NCBI RefSeq assembly: GCF_007004725.1
Contig: NZ_ML660170.1
Span: forward strand, 248,001 to 312,000
DNA length: 64,000 nucleotides
Reading direction: 5' to 3'
Origin: Aliikangiella coralliicola
GTDB taxonomy: Bacteria > Pseudomonadota > Gammaproteobacteria > Enterobacterales > Kangiellaceae
Each line of letters opens with the position of its first letter. The first letter of the stretch is position 1. Of this stretch, positions 52,904 through 62,013 are shown piece after piece. The translations under genes were made by a program, and so were the position numbers. The notes below the pieces were generated by a model. That model ran no database searches, had not been told where the DNA came from, and saw only the letters and a program-made list of their open reading frames with translations.

Positions 52904-52912
52904 GCAAGCTGA
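52895..52912. terminator. Hairpin at the end of the asnB operon
   Basis: TCAGCTT (52895-52901), loop AGGC, AAGCTGA (52906-52912): a 7-base perfect stem spanning the asnB stop codon. It lies between the plus-strand operon and the convergent TonB-receptor gene. The following AAACAATTT is a weak T-tract. Confidence 0.45.
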
Positions 52913-52986
52913 AACAATTTGAGCAAATGAAAGAAACATAACAGCATTAAGCAAAACAGCCAGGAATTCTTACTTAACTGATAGTT

Positions 52987-55116
52987 TTAAAATACATAGG
53001 ATATTTCGGCAAAGAAATTACTGCCCGCTAACGGTAAATCAAAAGGAATGTTAGCGATGGGGCCACTGTTCGCTGTGGGTTCTCTGGCATCCTCATCGAA
53101 TAGATTACGAGCGATTAAGGCTAATGATAAATTGCTTTCAGGCGCTTGCCATCGGATAGTAACATCAACAATCTGATAGTCGTCAATCGCACTTCTTGTA
53201 TCTATCTGAGCTCTTTCTCTATCCATTACCCAATTAAACTTGGTGTTCATATGCCAGCTTTTTTCAAGTTGCCAGTCTGCCTGCAAAAACAATTGCTGCT
53301 GTGGCACAAAAGCGATGTCTTGTTTTGTCAATTCATCGGTTGAGCGCTGAATGGAATAGTTTCCTTTCAATTTGAAATGTTCTGTTGCTTCCCATTCAAA
53401 TTCGATTTCAACGCCATAACCTGTTTGTTCTCCGATGTTTTGTGCCGTATTGCTGGTAGCGCCTGTATCGGGAACGAATTGAATGATTTCGTTCCATTCA
53501 TGGTAAAAGAAACTCACACCACTGCTAAAACCCGTTTGTGGATGATAATCCATCACTAATTCAAAAGTTTCGATTCGCTCGGGAGATAAGTTAGGGTTAC
53601 CGAGCGCGACCGGATTATTAATATTACGCGTTTCTGCAAATGAAGGCGCTCTAAATGCTTTACCATATAAAAACTTTGTCGTTAAGTTCAACGAAGATGA
53701 CCAGACTAGCGCCAGCCTTGGGTTAGTGGTTGAACCAAAATCAGAATAATCATCGTAGCGAATGCCCGCGGTTAACTCCCAGTCATTGGCAAACGCCCAT
53801 ATATCTTGAACAAAAAAGTAATTATTCTTGCGATCACCTTCGGTAAGAAACACGAAAGGCGTATCAGAGACATCAACCACTGGACTACCTGGGACAAGAA
53901 ACTCGCCGTTTGGTCCAAACGCAAAGTTTTTAGACTCTTTGACTTTATACAAATCGCTATAATTGTGCCCGATGCCAATTCTTAATTCATGACTATCTAA
54001 CCCTTTATAGCTAGTCGTAAAGTTTAATCGACTGTGTTTTTCGAATACTTCAGGATTACCGATGACACCATCGGGAAACGGGGCTCCAAAACCAATATCA
54101 GCGCCGGGAGGAAAAATAATTAAGTTATTGTCAATTTCTTGTGTGGTATTTAGATGACTGAGTAAAGCTTCAATATTCCAATCTTTTGCCAGTTCATCAT
54201 TTTTATACGTAAGATCAATATTCCATCGATTACTGGATTGAACACTCGTCGGGTCCAGTGCTTCTGCAATCCCGACACCAGCTCCCAGTTCACGACTTTG
54301 CAACCCGCCTCTCAACTTCCATTTTTCAAATGCTAAATCTAACCTTAAATCGAGATTATCTCTTTTATTATTAACACTCCCCGGGGCTAGTGAAGCATTG
54401 GTACCAAAAACAGCATCCAATATTGTCTGTGCGTCACTTTGAATAATTTCATCGTGGCCATCGGTTTTATGAACTTCAACAATTAGTGACGTCGCAACAT
54501 TACCGAGTTTGCCGCCATGAGAAAACCAAAAATCAGTCGTATCATAGCTACCTGCTCGAAAACCGACAGTATTTTTTTCGATGTTTTCTGAAGTTTTCGT
54601 GATCACATTAATGACACCAGAAAAAGCATCGGCACCATAAATTGCCGAACCAGGTCCCCTGATGACTTCCACTCTCTCGATTGCATGAACAGGCATTCCG
54701 CCCCACAGTTGAGAGCGGTTACCAGTAAAAACATTAGTGACCGGAATCCCGTTAATGAGCATCAAAACTTGTGGGTTAAAGCTGCTATAAATGCCACGGA
54801 AAGTATAGATAGATAAATAAACATTGGGTAATTTCGATACATGTAAACCTGGCACCATCTCAAGTACATCGTCTAAATCCATAGCGCCGGTATTGACGAT
54901 TTCCTCCGCCGTAATTACCGTTGCCACTGATGGCGCTTTATGAATGAGCTTTTTAGAACCTGTCGCTAAAGAAATAAAATCTTCATCCCCGTAAAAATCT
55001 GCCAAATCATCTTCAAGCTCATCGAGTTCATCATACTCATCAGCTAAAATCGCAGCAGATCCCAATGATAAAGCAATTGCAATTGAGAGGCTGACTAGCT
55101 TGCGGGGAAACAACAT
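52987..55116 (-). CDS. TonB-dependent outer-membrane receptor
   Basis: A 709-residue receptor from the ATG at 55116, preceded by AAGGTGG; a TTG further upstream would spoil the signal peptide (LVSLSIAIALSLGSAAILA). The plug domain (about 45-165) has APSVATVITAEEIVNTGAMDLDDVLEMVPG and RVEVIRGPGSAIYGADAFSGVINVIT. The beta-barrel carries FRAPSFAETRN, PNLSPERIETFEL and the C-terminal ...FFAEISYVF ending in Phe. The mature N terminus is acidic (DEYDELDELEDDLADFY). It lies 101 bases after a sensor kinase and is the third gene of a binding protein-kinase-receptor set. Substrate unknown; no siderophore synthesis gene is clearly linked. Confidence 0.94.
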   Translation of the reverse strand: MLFPRKLVSLSIAIALSLGSAAILADEYDELDELEDDLADFYGDEDFISLATGSKKLIHKAPSVATVITAEEIVNTGAMDLDDVLEMVPGLHVSKLPNVYLSIYTFRGIYSSFNPQVLMLINGIPVTNVFTGNRSQLWGGMPVHAIERVEVIRGPGSAIYGADAFSGVINVITKTSENIEKNTVGFRAGSYDTTDFWFSHGGKLGNVATSLIVEVHKTDGHDEIIQSDAQTILDAVFGTNASLAPGSVNNKRDNLDLRLDLAFEKWKLRGGLQSRELGAGVGIAEALDPTSVQSSNRWNIDLTYKNDELAKDWNIEALLSHLNTTQEIDNNLIIFPPGADIGFGAPFPDGVIGNPEVFEKHSRLNFTTSYKGLDSHELRIGIGHNYSDLYKVKESKNFAFGPNGEFLVPGSPVVDVSDTPFVFLTEGDRKNNYFFVQDIWAFANDWELTAGIRYDDYSDFGSTTNPRLALVWSSSLNLTTKFLYGKAFRAPSFAETRNINNPVALGNPNLSPERIETFELVMDYHPQTGFSSGVSFFYHEWNEIIQFVPDTGATSNTAQNIGEQTGYGVEIEFEWEATEHFKLKGNYSIQRSTDELTKQDIAFVPQQQLFLQADWQLEKSWHMNTKFNWVMDRERAQIDTRSAIDDYQIVDVTIRWQAPESNLSLALIARNLFDEDAREPTANSGPIANIPFDLPLAGSNFFAEISYVF

Positions 55117-55217
55117 TGAAACCACCTTATGTTTTTGTTTATACGGGGACAACGCAATAAATTAGCTCATTGTTTTAACAACAGACCCTAAATAGTTTAG
55201 TCGAGAATACAGTTTTC

Positions 55218-56807
55218 TCAAGCTGAAGATAGGTCGACTCTTCTGGTTTCCTGTTCAGGTTGCAATGGCAGCTTAATTGAAAATCTGGTTCCCTCACCTT
55301 CCTGACTTTCAACTTCGATTTTTGCTCGCATCATGTCACAGAAATTTTTAGTAATCGCCATGCCCAATCCAGTCCCTTCAAACTTTCTTGTTTGGCTTCC
55401 GTCAACCTGAGTAAACTCTTCAAAAATGTAGTTTAACTTATCTTTTGGAATACCAACGCCGGTATCAGTCACAGAAACATAAAGAAAATTCTTGTCATTT
55501 CGAATTTCGAAGGTCACTTTGCCATTCTTGGTAAACTTACAGGCATTACTTAACAAGTTAAGAAATATCTGCATTAACTTTTGGCGATCAACAACCAAAG
55601 TACTATTGAGATTACCTTTATCAATCAGTAATTGATTGTTATTCGCGGCCGCCATCGGTTGCACTGTTTCAAGAGTGTCGTTGATTAAAAATTCCATATC
55701 GACCGGCTTCAGGTAGAGATCCATTCGACCCGCCTCGATCTTAGCAAGATCCAGAATATTGTTGATCAATCCTAACAGTGTATTTGCACTACGAATTGCC
55801 TTAGCCAAATCTTCAGCCTGCGCATCCATACACTCAAGCTCTAGATCTTCTTTAACCAAATCAGTGTAACCAATTATCGCCTGTAACGGCGTTCTTAACT
55901 CATGACTGATATTGGCTAAAAATTCTGATTTGTGGCGGTTGGCAGTGAGTGCGGTATCTCGCGCCACTCTGAGTTCCTGCGTTCTAATTTCAACTTCAGA
56001 CTCCAGGGTTGCTCGATGCATTTCCAGTTGAGACTTCTGTTTTTCCAGATGAGTCATCATTTGATTGTACACTGCTGCCATTTGACGAATTTCGCTGGCT
56101 CCGTTGACATCAGCCTTGGTGTAGTTTCCTGAATCTCTGGCAGTTTCCATTGTTTGTGACAGCGCTGATAAAGGCAGCGTTAGTCGATTGACTCCCCAGC
56201 TCATTAAAAACGCCAAAACAACGGTAATAACCCCACCAATAACGATATTGTTAACAAAAATTGATTGTTGAATTTCCCGCAAACTGTGCTTATCGTAATC
56301 CACGAGCACATGGCCAATGAGTTGTTCTTCGACGGTTTCTTCATCAGGATCTAATGTTTCCGGATCAAACTGCTCATCCACAAAAATAACCGGCGCACTA
56401 AATACCCAATGATCTTCATATTCATCGATTAACTGCGGCTCACCGGTTAACTTAGTAACGTCAAGATAAAACTGGCTATTGGGACTTTTAGTGGAACTAA
56501 TTAATAACTCACCATTAGGTTTAAATACTGCGACCCCGTTAATTGATTCAAATCCTAAAGTTCTGTTGACGGCTTCTTGTGCATTTTCTTCACTACCGGT
56601 TAACAAAGCAAGAATCGCCTGATCTGAGAAATTTCGAACGATTTGTAAACCATTTTCAATCGTTTCCAGGCGCACATTTCGGCTCGTTTGCCACGCAGTA
56701 ATAATTGAAGTTGTTAGCGAAAGAATAACCACGCTACCAATAAAAAAACTGAGTAGTTGACGTTTTAGTGTTGCCGACGATTTAAATGTGACGTATCCCA
56801 TAACCAT
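55218..56807 (-). CDS. Membrane sensor histidine kinase (CHASE8/HAMP type)
   Basis: A 529-residue inner-membrane kinase. It has a first helix (about 17-38), a periplasmic sensor region (about 40-185, NAQEAVNRTLGFESINGVAVF), a second helix (IVIGGVITVVLAFLMSWGVNRL) and a HAMP/coiled-coil linker. HisKA has phospho-His in HKSEFLANISHELRTPLQ. A full HATPase follows with N-box LNLLSNACKFT, G1 DTGVGIPKD, F-box FEEFTQVD and G2 GTGLGMAI. No receiver is fused and no response regulator gene is adjacent, so its partner is elsewhere. It is 8 bases after the binding-protein gene, which suggests that the binding protein delivers the signal. Confidence 0.92.
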   Translation of the reverse strand: MVMGYVTFKSSATLKRQLLSFFIGSVVILSLTTSIITAWQTSRNVRLETIENGLQIVRNFSDQAILALLTGSEENAQEAVNRTLGFESINGVAVFKPNGELLISSTKSPNSQFYLDVTKLTGEPQLIDEYEDHWVFSAPVIFVDEQFDPETLDPDEETVEEQLIGHVLVDYDKHSLREIQQSIFVNNIVIGGVITVVLAFLMSWGVNRLTLPLSALSQTMETARDSGNYTKADVNGASEIRQMAAVYNQMMTHLEKQKSQLEMHRATLESEVEIRTQELRVARDTALTANRHKSEFLANISHELRTPLQAIIGYTDLVKEDLELECMDAQAEDLAKAIRSANTLLGLINNILDLAKIEAGRMDLYLKPVDMEFLINDTLETVQPMAAANNNQLLIDKGNLNSTLVVDRQKLMQIFLNLLSNACKFTKNGKVTFEIRNDKNFLYVSVTDTGVGIPKDKLNYIFEEFTQVDGSQTRKFEGTGLGMAITKNFCDMMRAKIEVESQEGEGTRFSIKLPLQPEQETRRVDLSSA

Positions 56808-56815
56808 AACAGCAA

Positions 56816-57751
56816 TTACTCCGGAAACGTCATCTTGAAATTCTGTTGTTGCTCCGAGCTATACTTAAAGCCGAGGTGTGCGGCTGTCCTTAAATTAACG
56901 GCGAGTTGCAGAGAAGTAAGCGCGGCAAACTTTTTTTCAGTTGGCTTTTCCGCTAACTCCTGAACCATTGATGATAATTGTTTCCCAAGACCAAAATTGT
57001 CTGGGTAAGTAGAAAATAATGCCCCCCTTTTTGCATGAGAAGGTTTACTCGAAAAAACCACGACTTCTTTAGACCAGGCTTTCTCCAGAATAAATGGAAG
57101 TGTCACTTTATCGTGAGAAGAGATTTTATCAACAGGTAACCAGATGGCGTCCTGACTTGAAATGTCTGACTCAAACAAATTTTCATAAAACTTGACTGCT
57201 TCGGCCGTTTCGCTCACTTTTATAGAAACTAATTCCAGGTCTCGTGCGCTCGCCGCTGTTTTGGCTTTGTTAATTAGCCATTCACTTCTTTTGCTAAATG
57301 CAACATGAACCCTTCTAACTTCCGGTGCAACTAATTTCAAATAATCAAACAGGTTGGCCGGGTCAGAAATTAAACTGATACCAGAAACACCATTAGGTGA
57401 AATGGGTAATGCGCCTGAAACAACGCTAAATTCCTCAGGAAGTTTTTTAGCCAGCCTAAAACCGAGCCTGCCAAGGACAATTACTTTTTTAATACCGAGC
57501 TTACGTAATTCCTCGATAATTTGATTGCTATCAAAATCTCTTTTTATCAGGAATTCGTGAAATTCGAGGTGACTGTGACTTTTGCTACCTGAAATGATTT
57601 CCTGATAAATTGAACGATAGGGATTTTTGGCGTCAGGGTAAAATATTGCTATTTTATTGGTCACGGAAGCCGAATCCGAAGCCGCCGCAACACTGGGAAG
57701 GACTCCCATAATAAGCAATATAAAAATGTTAAAAGCTATCGACAATCGCAA
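56816..57751 (-). CDS. ABC-type periplasmic binding protein (PF04392-like)
   Basis: A 311-residue exported protein with a signal peptide (FNIFILLIMGVLPSVAAASD). Its fold resembles the TrpX/PF04392 binding-protein family: IAIFYPDAKNPYRSIYQEIISGSKSH, IKKVIVLGRLGFRLAKKLP, NGVSGISLISDPANLFDYLKLVAPEVRRVHVAFS and ALFSTYPDNFGLGKQLSSMV. No ABC permease or ATPase gene is adjacent. Together with the kinase and TonB receptor encoded downstream on the same strand it looks like a sensing rather than a transport protein. First gene of the trio, after a 432-base gap. Confidence 0.85.
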   Translation of the reverse strand: MRLSIAFNIFILLIMGVLPSVAAASDSASVTNKIAIFYPDAKNPYRSIYQEIISGSKSHSHLEFHEFLIKRDFDSNQIIEELRKLGIKKVIVLGRLGFRLAKKLPEEFSVVSGALPISPNGVSGISLISDPANLFDYLKLVAPEVRRVHVAFSKRSEWLINKAKTAASARDLELVSIKVSETAEAVKFYENLFESDISSQDAIWLPVDKISSHDKVTLPFILEKAWSKEVVVFSSKPSHAKRGALFSTYPDNFGLGKQLSSMVQELAEKPTEKKFAALTSLQLAVNLRTAAHLGFKYSSEQQQNFKMTFPE

Positions 57752-58183
57752 AAACTAACTTCCTGAACTTCTGAATTCCTAAACTTCTACCCTGGATCAC
57801 ACTGCTAGTCCAAACCTTAGCTTACAAAAGTATACAGACGCAGATCTCCGTAAATGACGCGATACTTTAGACTTGCTCAACTTTGATAGGTTCGATGCAC
57901 AGCGTTTTAAACCCCGGCTCAGCATCGAGCAGCAAGCCTTAACGTAAAGTATACATGCTTTTAAGCAATTGCGAAAAATTAGTTAATGTTGAATAAAATC
58001 GCAAATATCGACCATGGCCGCTAGCAATCACCTTCCCCAATGCACAATTCGCCTAATTTTCATCCAATATAGCTTCATGAGTTTAGCTCGCAATCGGCAC
58101 ACCTGCCCATTGCCAGTTGGCAAAATCGGCCAGCAGCAGTTTCCAGATTTTACCAACATAGTCCTGATTTTTACCTGAAGAGC
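57752..58183. other. 432-base intergenic region with a possible coding remnant
   Basis: No complete gene is present. On the minus strand a 36-codon stop-to-stop frame (58083 to about 58190, ending GVPIAS) has gene-like codon choice but no start codon or ribosome site. The quasi-palindrome TGCCAGTTGGCA at 58111-58122 is the reverse complement of the one at 1271-1282. The left part should hold the promoter of the binding-protein/kinase/receptor operon. Confidence 0.45.
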
Positions 58184-58972
58184 CTACCTTCCTTTAAAAT
58201 CTGGCTCGCGTTTTTCAATAAACGCTGCAACACCTTCACTATAATCGTGACTTCTCCCCAAATGTTGCATTGCTTGTCTTTCCCGTTCTAACTGCTCGTT
58301 CATGCTAAAGTCAAAAGCAGTGTGAACCAACGTCTTGATATTCGCTAGTGCTTCAGTGGGTTGCTTTGCCAGGTATTTTGACAACTCGTCAGTTTCTTCA
58401 GTTAACGCATCATCATCAACAACCTGGTAGATCAATCCCCACTGTTCAGCCTGTTCAGCTTTCACTTTATTACCCAGCATCGCCATTGCTTTTGCCCGAG
58501 GCAGGCCGATCGCTCTGGCAAAATGCCACGAACTTCCAGAGTCTGGTACTAGCCCAACTTTAGCAAAAGATAAAATAAACGACGATGAACGAGCTGCAAC
58601 CACAATATCACATGCCATGACCAGACTGGCGCCGGCACCCGCCGCGACACCATTGAGTGCACAAACTACCGGCATTTTCAAATTCGTGATTCGCCGGATT
58701 AACGGGTTATAAAATTTCTCCACCGACATTCCCAGATCCGGTGGCGCCTGATCAGCGCTGACGGCCCTGTCGTTTAAATCCTGACCGGCACAAAACCCCC
58801 TGCCTGCACCGGTCAATAATAAACAGCGAACCGCTTTATCAGTCGATATTTCGTCCAGTGCAGTTTGCAATTCTTCGTGCATCTGGACATTAAAACTATT
58901 TAATCGGTCAGGACGGTTGAGAGTAAGTTTTGCGACCCCGTCTGATTTTTCAACAACTATCGTTTGGTACAT
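58184..58972 (-). CDS. paaG: 1,2-epoxyphenylacetyl-CoA isomerase (PaaG)
   Basis: A 262-residue crotonase-fold enzyme, the same length as E. coli PaaG. It turns ring-1,2-epoxyphenylacetyl-CoA into oxepin-CoA in aerobic phenylacetate breakdown. Diagnostic similarity is strong: LLLTGAGRGFCAGQDLNDR, DLGMSVEKFYNPLIRRI, ALNGVAAGAGASLVMACDIV and the catalytic Asp in GLVPDSGSSW. PaaB/FadB-type hydratases lack the GQDLNDR pattern. It is divergent from paaY with a 64-base gap, and paaZ is the next minus-strand gene, so three ring-cleavage genes are clustered. The ring epoxidase genes paaABCDE and ligase paaK are not in the window. Confidence 0.94.
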   Translation of the reverse strand: MYQTIVVEKSDGVAKLTLNRPDRLNSFNVQMHEELQTALDEISTDKAVRCLLLTGAGRGFCAGQDLNDRAVSADQAPPDLGMSVEKFYNPLIRRITNLKMPVVCALNGVAAGAGASLVMACDIVVAARSSSFILSFAKVGLVPDSGSSWHFARAIGLPRAKAMAMLGNKVKAEQAEQWGLIYQVVDDDALTEETDELSKYLAKQPTEALANIKTLVHTAFDFSMNEQLERERQAMQHLGRSHDYSEGVAAFIEKREPDFKGR

Positions 58973-59036
58973 ATTGATGCCTCATTTATAATTTACGCAA
59001 TTTTTAAAACTACCGCCCATTACTGGAGAACCCACC

Positions 59037-59624
59037 GTGCCGATCTACGCTATCGATGATTTTATTCCGGTCGTAAAACCTAATACTTATGTTCATCCCA
59101 GCGCCGAGATTATCGGTGATGTTATCATTGAAGAAAACTGTTATATCGGCCCGTGCGCGGTATTACGCGGAGATTTTGGCCGAATTCACGTATCCCATCA
59201 TAGTAATGTTCAAGACAACTGTGTTCTTCATAGCTTCCCAGATAAAGATTGTTTTCTGGAGCCTTATAGCCATATTGGCCATTGTGCCGTTTTACATGGT
59301 TGTCGCATCGGTGAAAACTCTCTCATCGGCATGAACGCCGTCGTCATGGACGATACTGTTATCGGCAAAGAGTCGATGGTGGCAGCGAGCTCTTTTGTTC
59401 GTGCCAAATTCCAGTGCGAGCCGCGCTCAATGGTTATGGGAATTCCTGCGAAAGTTATTCGGCAAATGACCGAGCAGGAAATTCACTGGAAAGGCCAAGG
59501 TACTCAAGAATATATTGACCTCGCTGAGCGTTCAATTAACACCATGCGAATCACTGAAGCATTAATTGAAGAACAACCGAACAGACCACGCTTTCAAGAT
59601 TCAATTCACCAGACAAAAAGCTAA
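59037..59624 (+). CDS. paaY: Phenylacetate pathway thioesterase PaaY
   Basis: A 195-residue left-handed beta-helix protein (E. coli PaaY 196) of the gamma-carbonic-anhydrase-like group. It hydrolyses dead-end CoA thioesters formed when the epoxide pathway stalls. Hexapeptide repeats run from residue 20 to 125 (AEIIGDVIIEENCYIGPCAVLRGDFGRI, SHIGHCAVLHGCRIGENSLIG, NAVVMDDTVIG), and the zinc-type histidines lie in HVSHHSNVQDNCVLHSFP and YSHIGHC. The C-terminal helix ends with RITEALIEEQPNRPRF. The start codon is GTG with a GGAGAA ribosome site 7 bases upstream. Divergent from paaG. Confidence 0.93.
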   Translation: MPIYAIDDFIPVVKPNTYVHPSAEIIGDVIIEENCYIGPCAVLRGDFGRIHVSHHSNVQDNCVLHSFPDKDCFLEPYSHIGHCAVLHGCRIGENSLIGMNAVVMDDTVIGKESMVAASSFVRAKFQCEPRSMVMGIPAKVIRQMTEQEIHWKGQGTQEYIDLAERSINTMRITEALIEEQPNRPRFQDSIHQTKS

Positions 59625-59683
59625 TACACCGAATTAATTTTTAGTTAGCTTGATAAAATTCCATCAATTTAAATCCTTCCCGG

Positions 59684-59704
59684 CCCTCCTTTGCTAAAGG
59701 AGGG
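59684..59704. terminator. Perfect CCTCC/GGAGG palindrome between paaY and paaZ
   Basis: CCCTCCTTT (59684-59692), loop GCT, AAAGGAGGG (59696-59704): nine perfect pairs between two convergent genes. It is closely similar to the element at 14856-14877 (shared TCCTT..AAAGGGAGG core), also in a convergent gap. It probably works as a terminator and may belong to a dispersed palindromic family. Confidence 0.6.
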
Positions 59705-59735
59705 AGCTTTAACCCACGCACTTTGCACAGCGTTC

Positions 59736-61784
59736 TTAGTCTTCGTTTTGTCTTTCCACCAGCGTTAAAATATCATAGATAGCGACCGGCTCATCATTTT
59801 GATTAACCACTTCGACATCCCACACAACAACACCGGTGACATATTTATCATCTGGCTTTTTCGATTTTTTAATCTTACGTTTTACCGACAGCTTGACCTG
59901 AATGGTATCGCCGATCCCAACCGGTTCAACAAAGCGCAAGTTATCGATACCATAGTTTGCGATCACCGGACCTTGTCCTGGGTCGACAAACATTCCCGCA
60001 GCCGCAGAGATCACAAAATAACCGTGCGCCACTCTTTTTTCGAAAAACGAATCCTTGGCCGCAATTTCGTCAAAATGTGCATAAAAATGATCGCCCGATA
60101 AGCAACCAAAATTAACAATATCAGCTTCAGTAACGGTTCGGCGGTGGGTCGTTAATGACTCACCAATTTCTAGCTCTTCAAAATATTTTCTAAAGGGATG
60201 AACGCGATCGCGCTTAACATCTGCGCCACGGACATATTGGTTGGTAACGGCCATCAATGACGTTGGTGAACCTTGAATCGCAGTACGTTGCATATAATGT
60301 TTAATTGCGCGAGATCCACCCAATTCTTCACCGCCACCGGCTCTGCCAGGGCCGCCATGCACCAAACTGGCGAGTGGCGAACCATGACCGGTCGATTCTT
60401 TGGCGCAATTTCTATCAATCACTAGCATTCGACCATGGTGCGATGCCGTTCCTAAAATAATATCACGCGCATTTTCTCGACTTGCTGTGAACACCGAACC
60501 AGCGAGACTTCCTTTGCCCATTTTTGCCAGCTGGATTGCATCTTCAAGATTTTGATAAGGCATCAAAGTACTCACCGGACCAAAAGCTTCGACTTCGTGA
60601 GAGGTTGTTTTAACGAGTGGTTCTTTACAATGTAACAGCGTCGGCGCCATAAACGCGCCCTTATCACCTTCAACGCCAACACATTGAAAATTATCCAGGC
60701 CGTTGAGTACAACTTCACTACTCTGCTTCAGTTGCTCAACCGCTGCTAATACATCTTCTCGCTGAGATTTGCCGACCAACGCGCCCATACGAACACCTTC
60801 TTGAGTAGGGTCGCCAATTACTGTGCCGGTAAGCCTTTTAATTAATGCTTCAGTCACGGCATCAACTTTATCCTGGGGAACAATTGCGCGGCGAATAGCG
60901 GTACATTTCTGGCCCGCTTTAGTCGTCATTTCACGCGCAACTTCTTTGATATAAAGATCGAATTCCGGATCTTCGACAGAAACATCCGGTGCAAGAATAC
61001 AACAGTTCAAAGAATCTGCTTCCATCGTGAAGGGAACACTTTTCGCGATAATATTCGGGTGAACTCGCAACATTTGTCCGGTAGAAGCTGAACCGGTAAA
61101 AGTCACAATATCTTGTTCGGTTAAATGGTCAAACGTATCACCAACGCTTCCACAAATCAGTTGCACGCTGCCCTCAGGCAAAATCTTCGACTCGACAATG
61201 GCTTTAACCACAGCTTCAGTCAAATAACAGGTCACTGTCGCAGGTTTAACAATAACGGGAACACCGGCAATTAAGCTGGGTGCAATTTTTTCTAACATGC
61301 CCCACACAGGGAAATTAAACGCGTTAATATGAACCGCAACACCTTCCTTCGAGGTGAGAATATGTTGACCGACAAATGTTCCCTGTTGTGACAATGGCTC
61401 AACATTCCCTTCGACCACAAAAGTATCATTATTTAATTCGCGTCTTGCGATACCTGAGTAGCTAAACATGGTTCCGATACCACCTTCGATATCAACCCAC
61501 GAATCAGCTCTGGTAGCGCCGGTCATTGAAGAGATCCGGTAAAACTCCTCTTTACGATCTAACAAATATTTTGCCAGAAATTTAATTCTTTCAGCTCGTT
61601 CGTGGATGGTTAATCGGCGTAACGCCGGTCCAGCGACCGTACGACCATAATTGAGGAATTGATCGAAGCCGCTGGTCAAAGAACTTACTTCACCGATGAA
61701 TGCATCGTTAACAGAATTAACCAGCGTGTCGGTACGACCGTCTCCACTACACCATTCACCAGCTAAATAACTTTGTATTTTCAT
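59736..61784 (-). CDS. paaZ: Bifunctional oxepin-CoA hydrolase / semialdehyde dehydrogenase (PaaZ)
   Basis: A 682-residue fusion enzyme (E. coli PaaZ 681). The C-terminal MaoC hydratase domain opens the oxepin ring, and the N-terminal aldehyde dehydrogenase domain oxidises the semialdehyde to 3-oxo-5,6-dehydrosuberyl-CoA. The dehydrogenase part (about 1-520) has NFPVWGMLEKIAPSLIAGVPVIVKPA, FTGSASTGQMLR, the catalytic Glu in FTMEADSLN and catalytic Cys in AGQKCTAIRRA. The MaoC part (about 530-682) has NFGCLSGDHFYAHFDE and RVAHGYFVISAAAGMFVD, containing the Asp-His pair. It begins MKIQSYLAGEWCSGDG as in PaaZ. Same strand as paaG but on the other side of paaY. Confidence 0.95.
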   Translation of the reverse strand: MKIQSYLAGEWCSGDGRTDTLVNSVNDAFIGEVSSLTSGFDQFLNYGRTVAGPALRRLTIHERAERIKFLAKYLLDRKEEFYRISSMTGATRADSWVDIEGGIGTMFSYSGIARRELNNDTFVVEGNVEPLSQQGTFVGQHILTSKEGVAVHINAFNFPVWGMLEKIAPSLIAGVPVIVKPATVTCYLTEAVVKAIVESKILPEGSVQLICGSVGDTFDHLTEQDIVTFTGSASTGQMLRVHPNIIAKSVPFTMEADSLNCCILAPDVSVEDPEFDLYIKEVAREMTTKAGQKCTAIRRAIVPQDKVDAVTEALIKRLTGTVIGDPTQEGVRMGALVGKSQREDVLAAVEQLKQSSEVVLNGLDNFQCVGVEGDKGAFMAPTLLHCKEPLVKTTSHEVEAFGPVSTLMPYQNLEDAIQLAKMGKGSLAGSVFTASRENARDIILGTASHHGRMLVIDRNCAKESTGHGSPLASLVHGGPGRAGGGEELGGSRAIKHYMQRTAIQGSPTSLMAVTNQYVRGADVKRDRVHPFRKYFEELEIGESLTTHRRTVTEADIVNFGCLSGDHFYAHFDEIAAKDSFFEKRVAHGYFVISAAAGMFVDPGQGPVIANYGIDNLRFVEPVGIGDTIQVKLSVKRKIKKSKKPDDKYVTGVVVWDVEVVNQNDEPVAIYDILTLVERQNED

Positions 61785-62013
61785 GTTTTATTCCTGAATA
61801 ATTGTCCCTGAAAATTATTTTTTCAGGGTTCATAACACAAGGGTTAAAATGCTAAGTTTGAGTTTTAAATAATTTTTAATAAACCGCCAAAGTTGAAATA
61901 AAAACCAGGGCTCAAATAAAAACTCAAGTCAAAATGAAATCGACGCCTGACACTATTAGATAACCTGAGTTCAGGATAAATAACTAATACAGGCAAGACA
62001 ATGATTGAAACTA

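Noticed and set aside
58083-58190. Minus-strand 36-codon open frame after paaG ending GVPIAS
   Set aside because: It lacks a start codon and ribosome site and is too short to assign to a family; gene-like composition alone is not enough. It may be a remnant of a lost gene.
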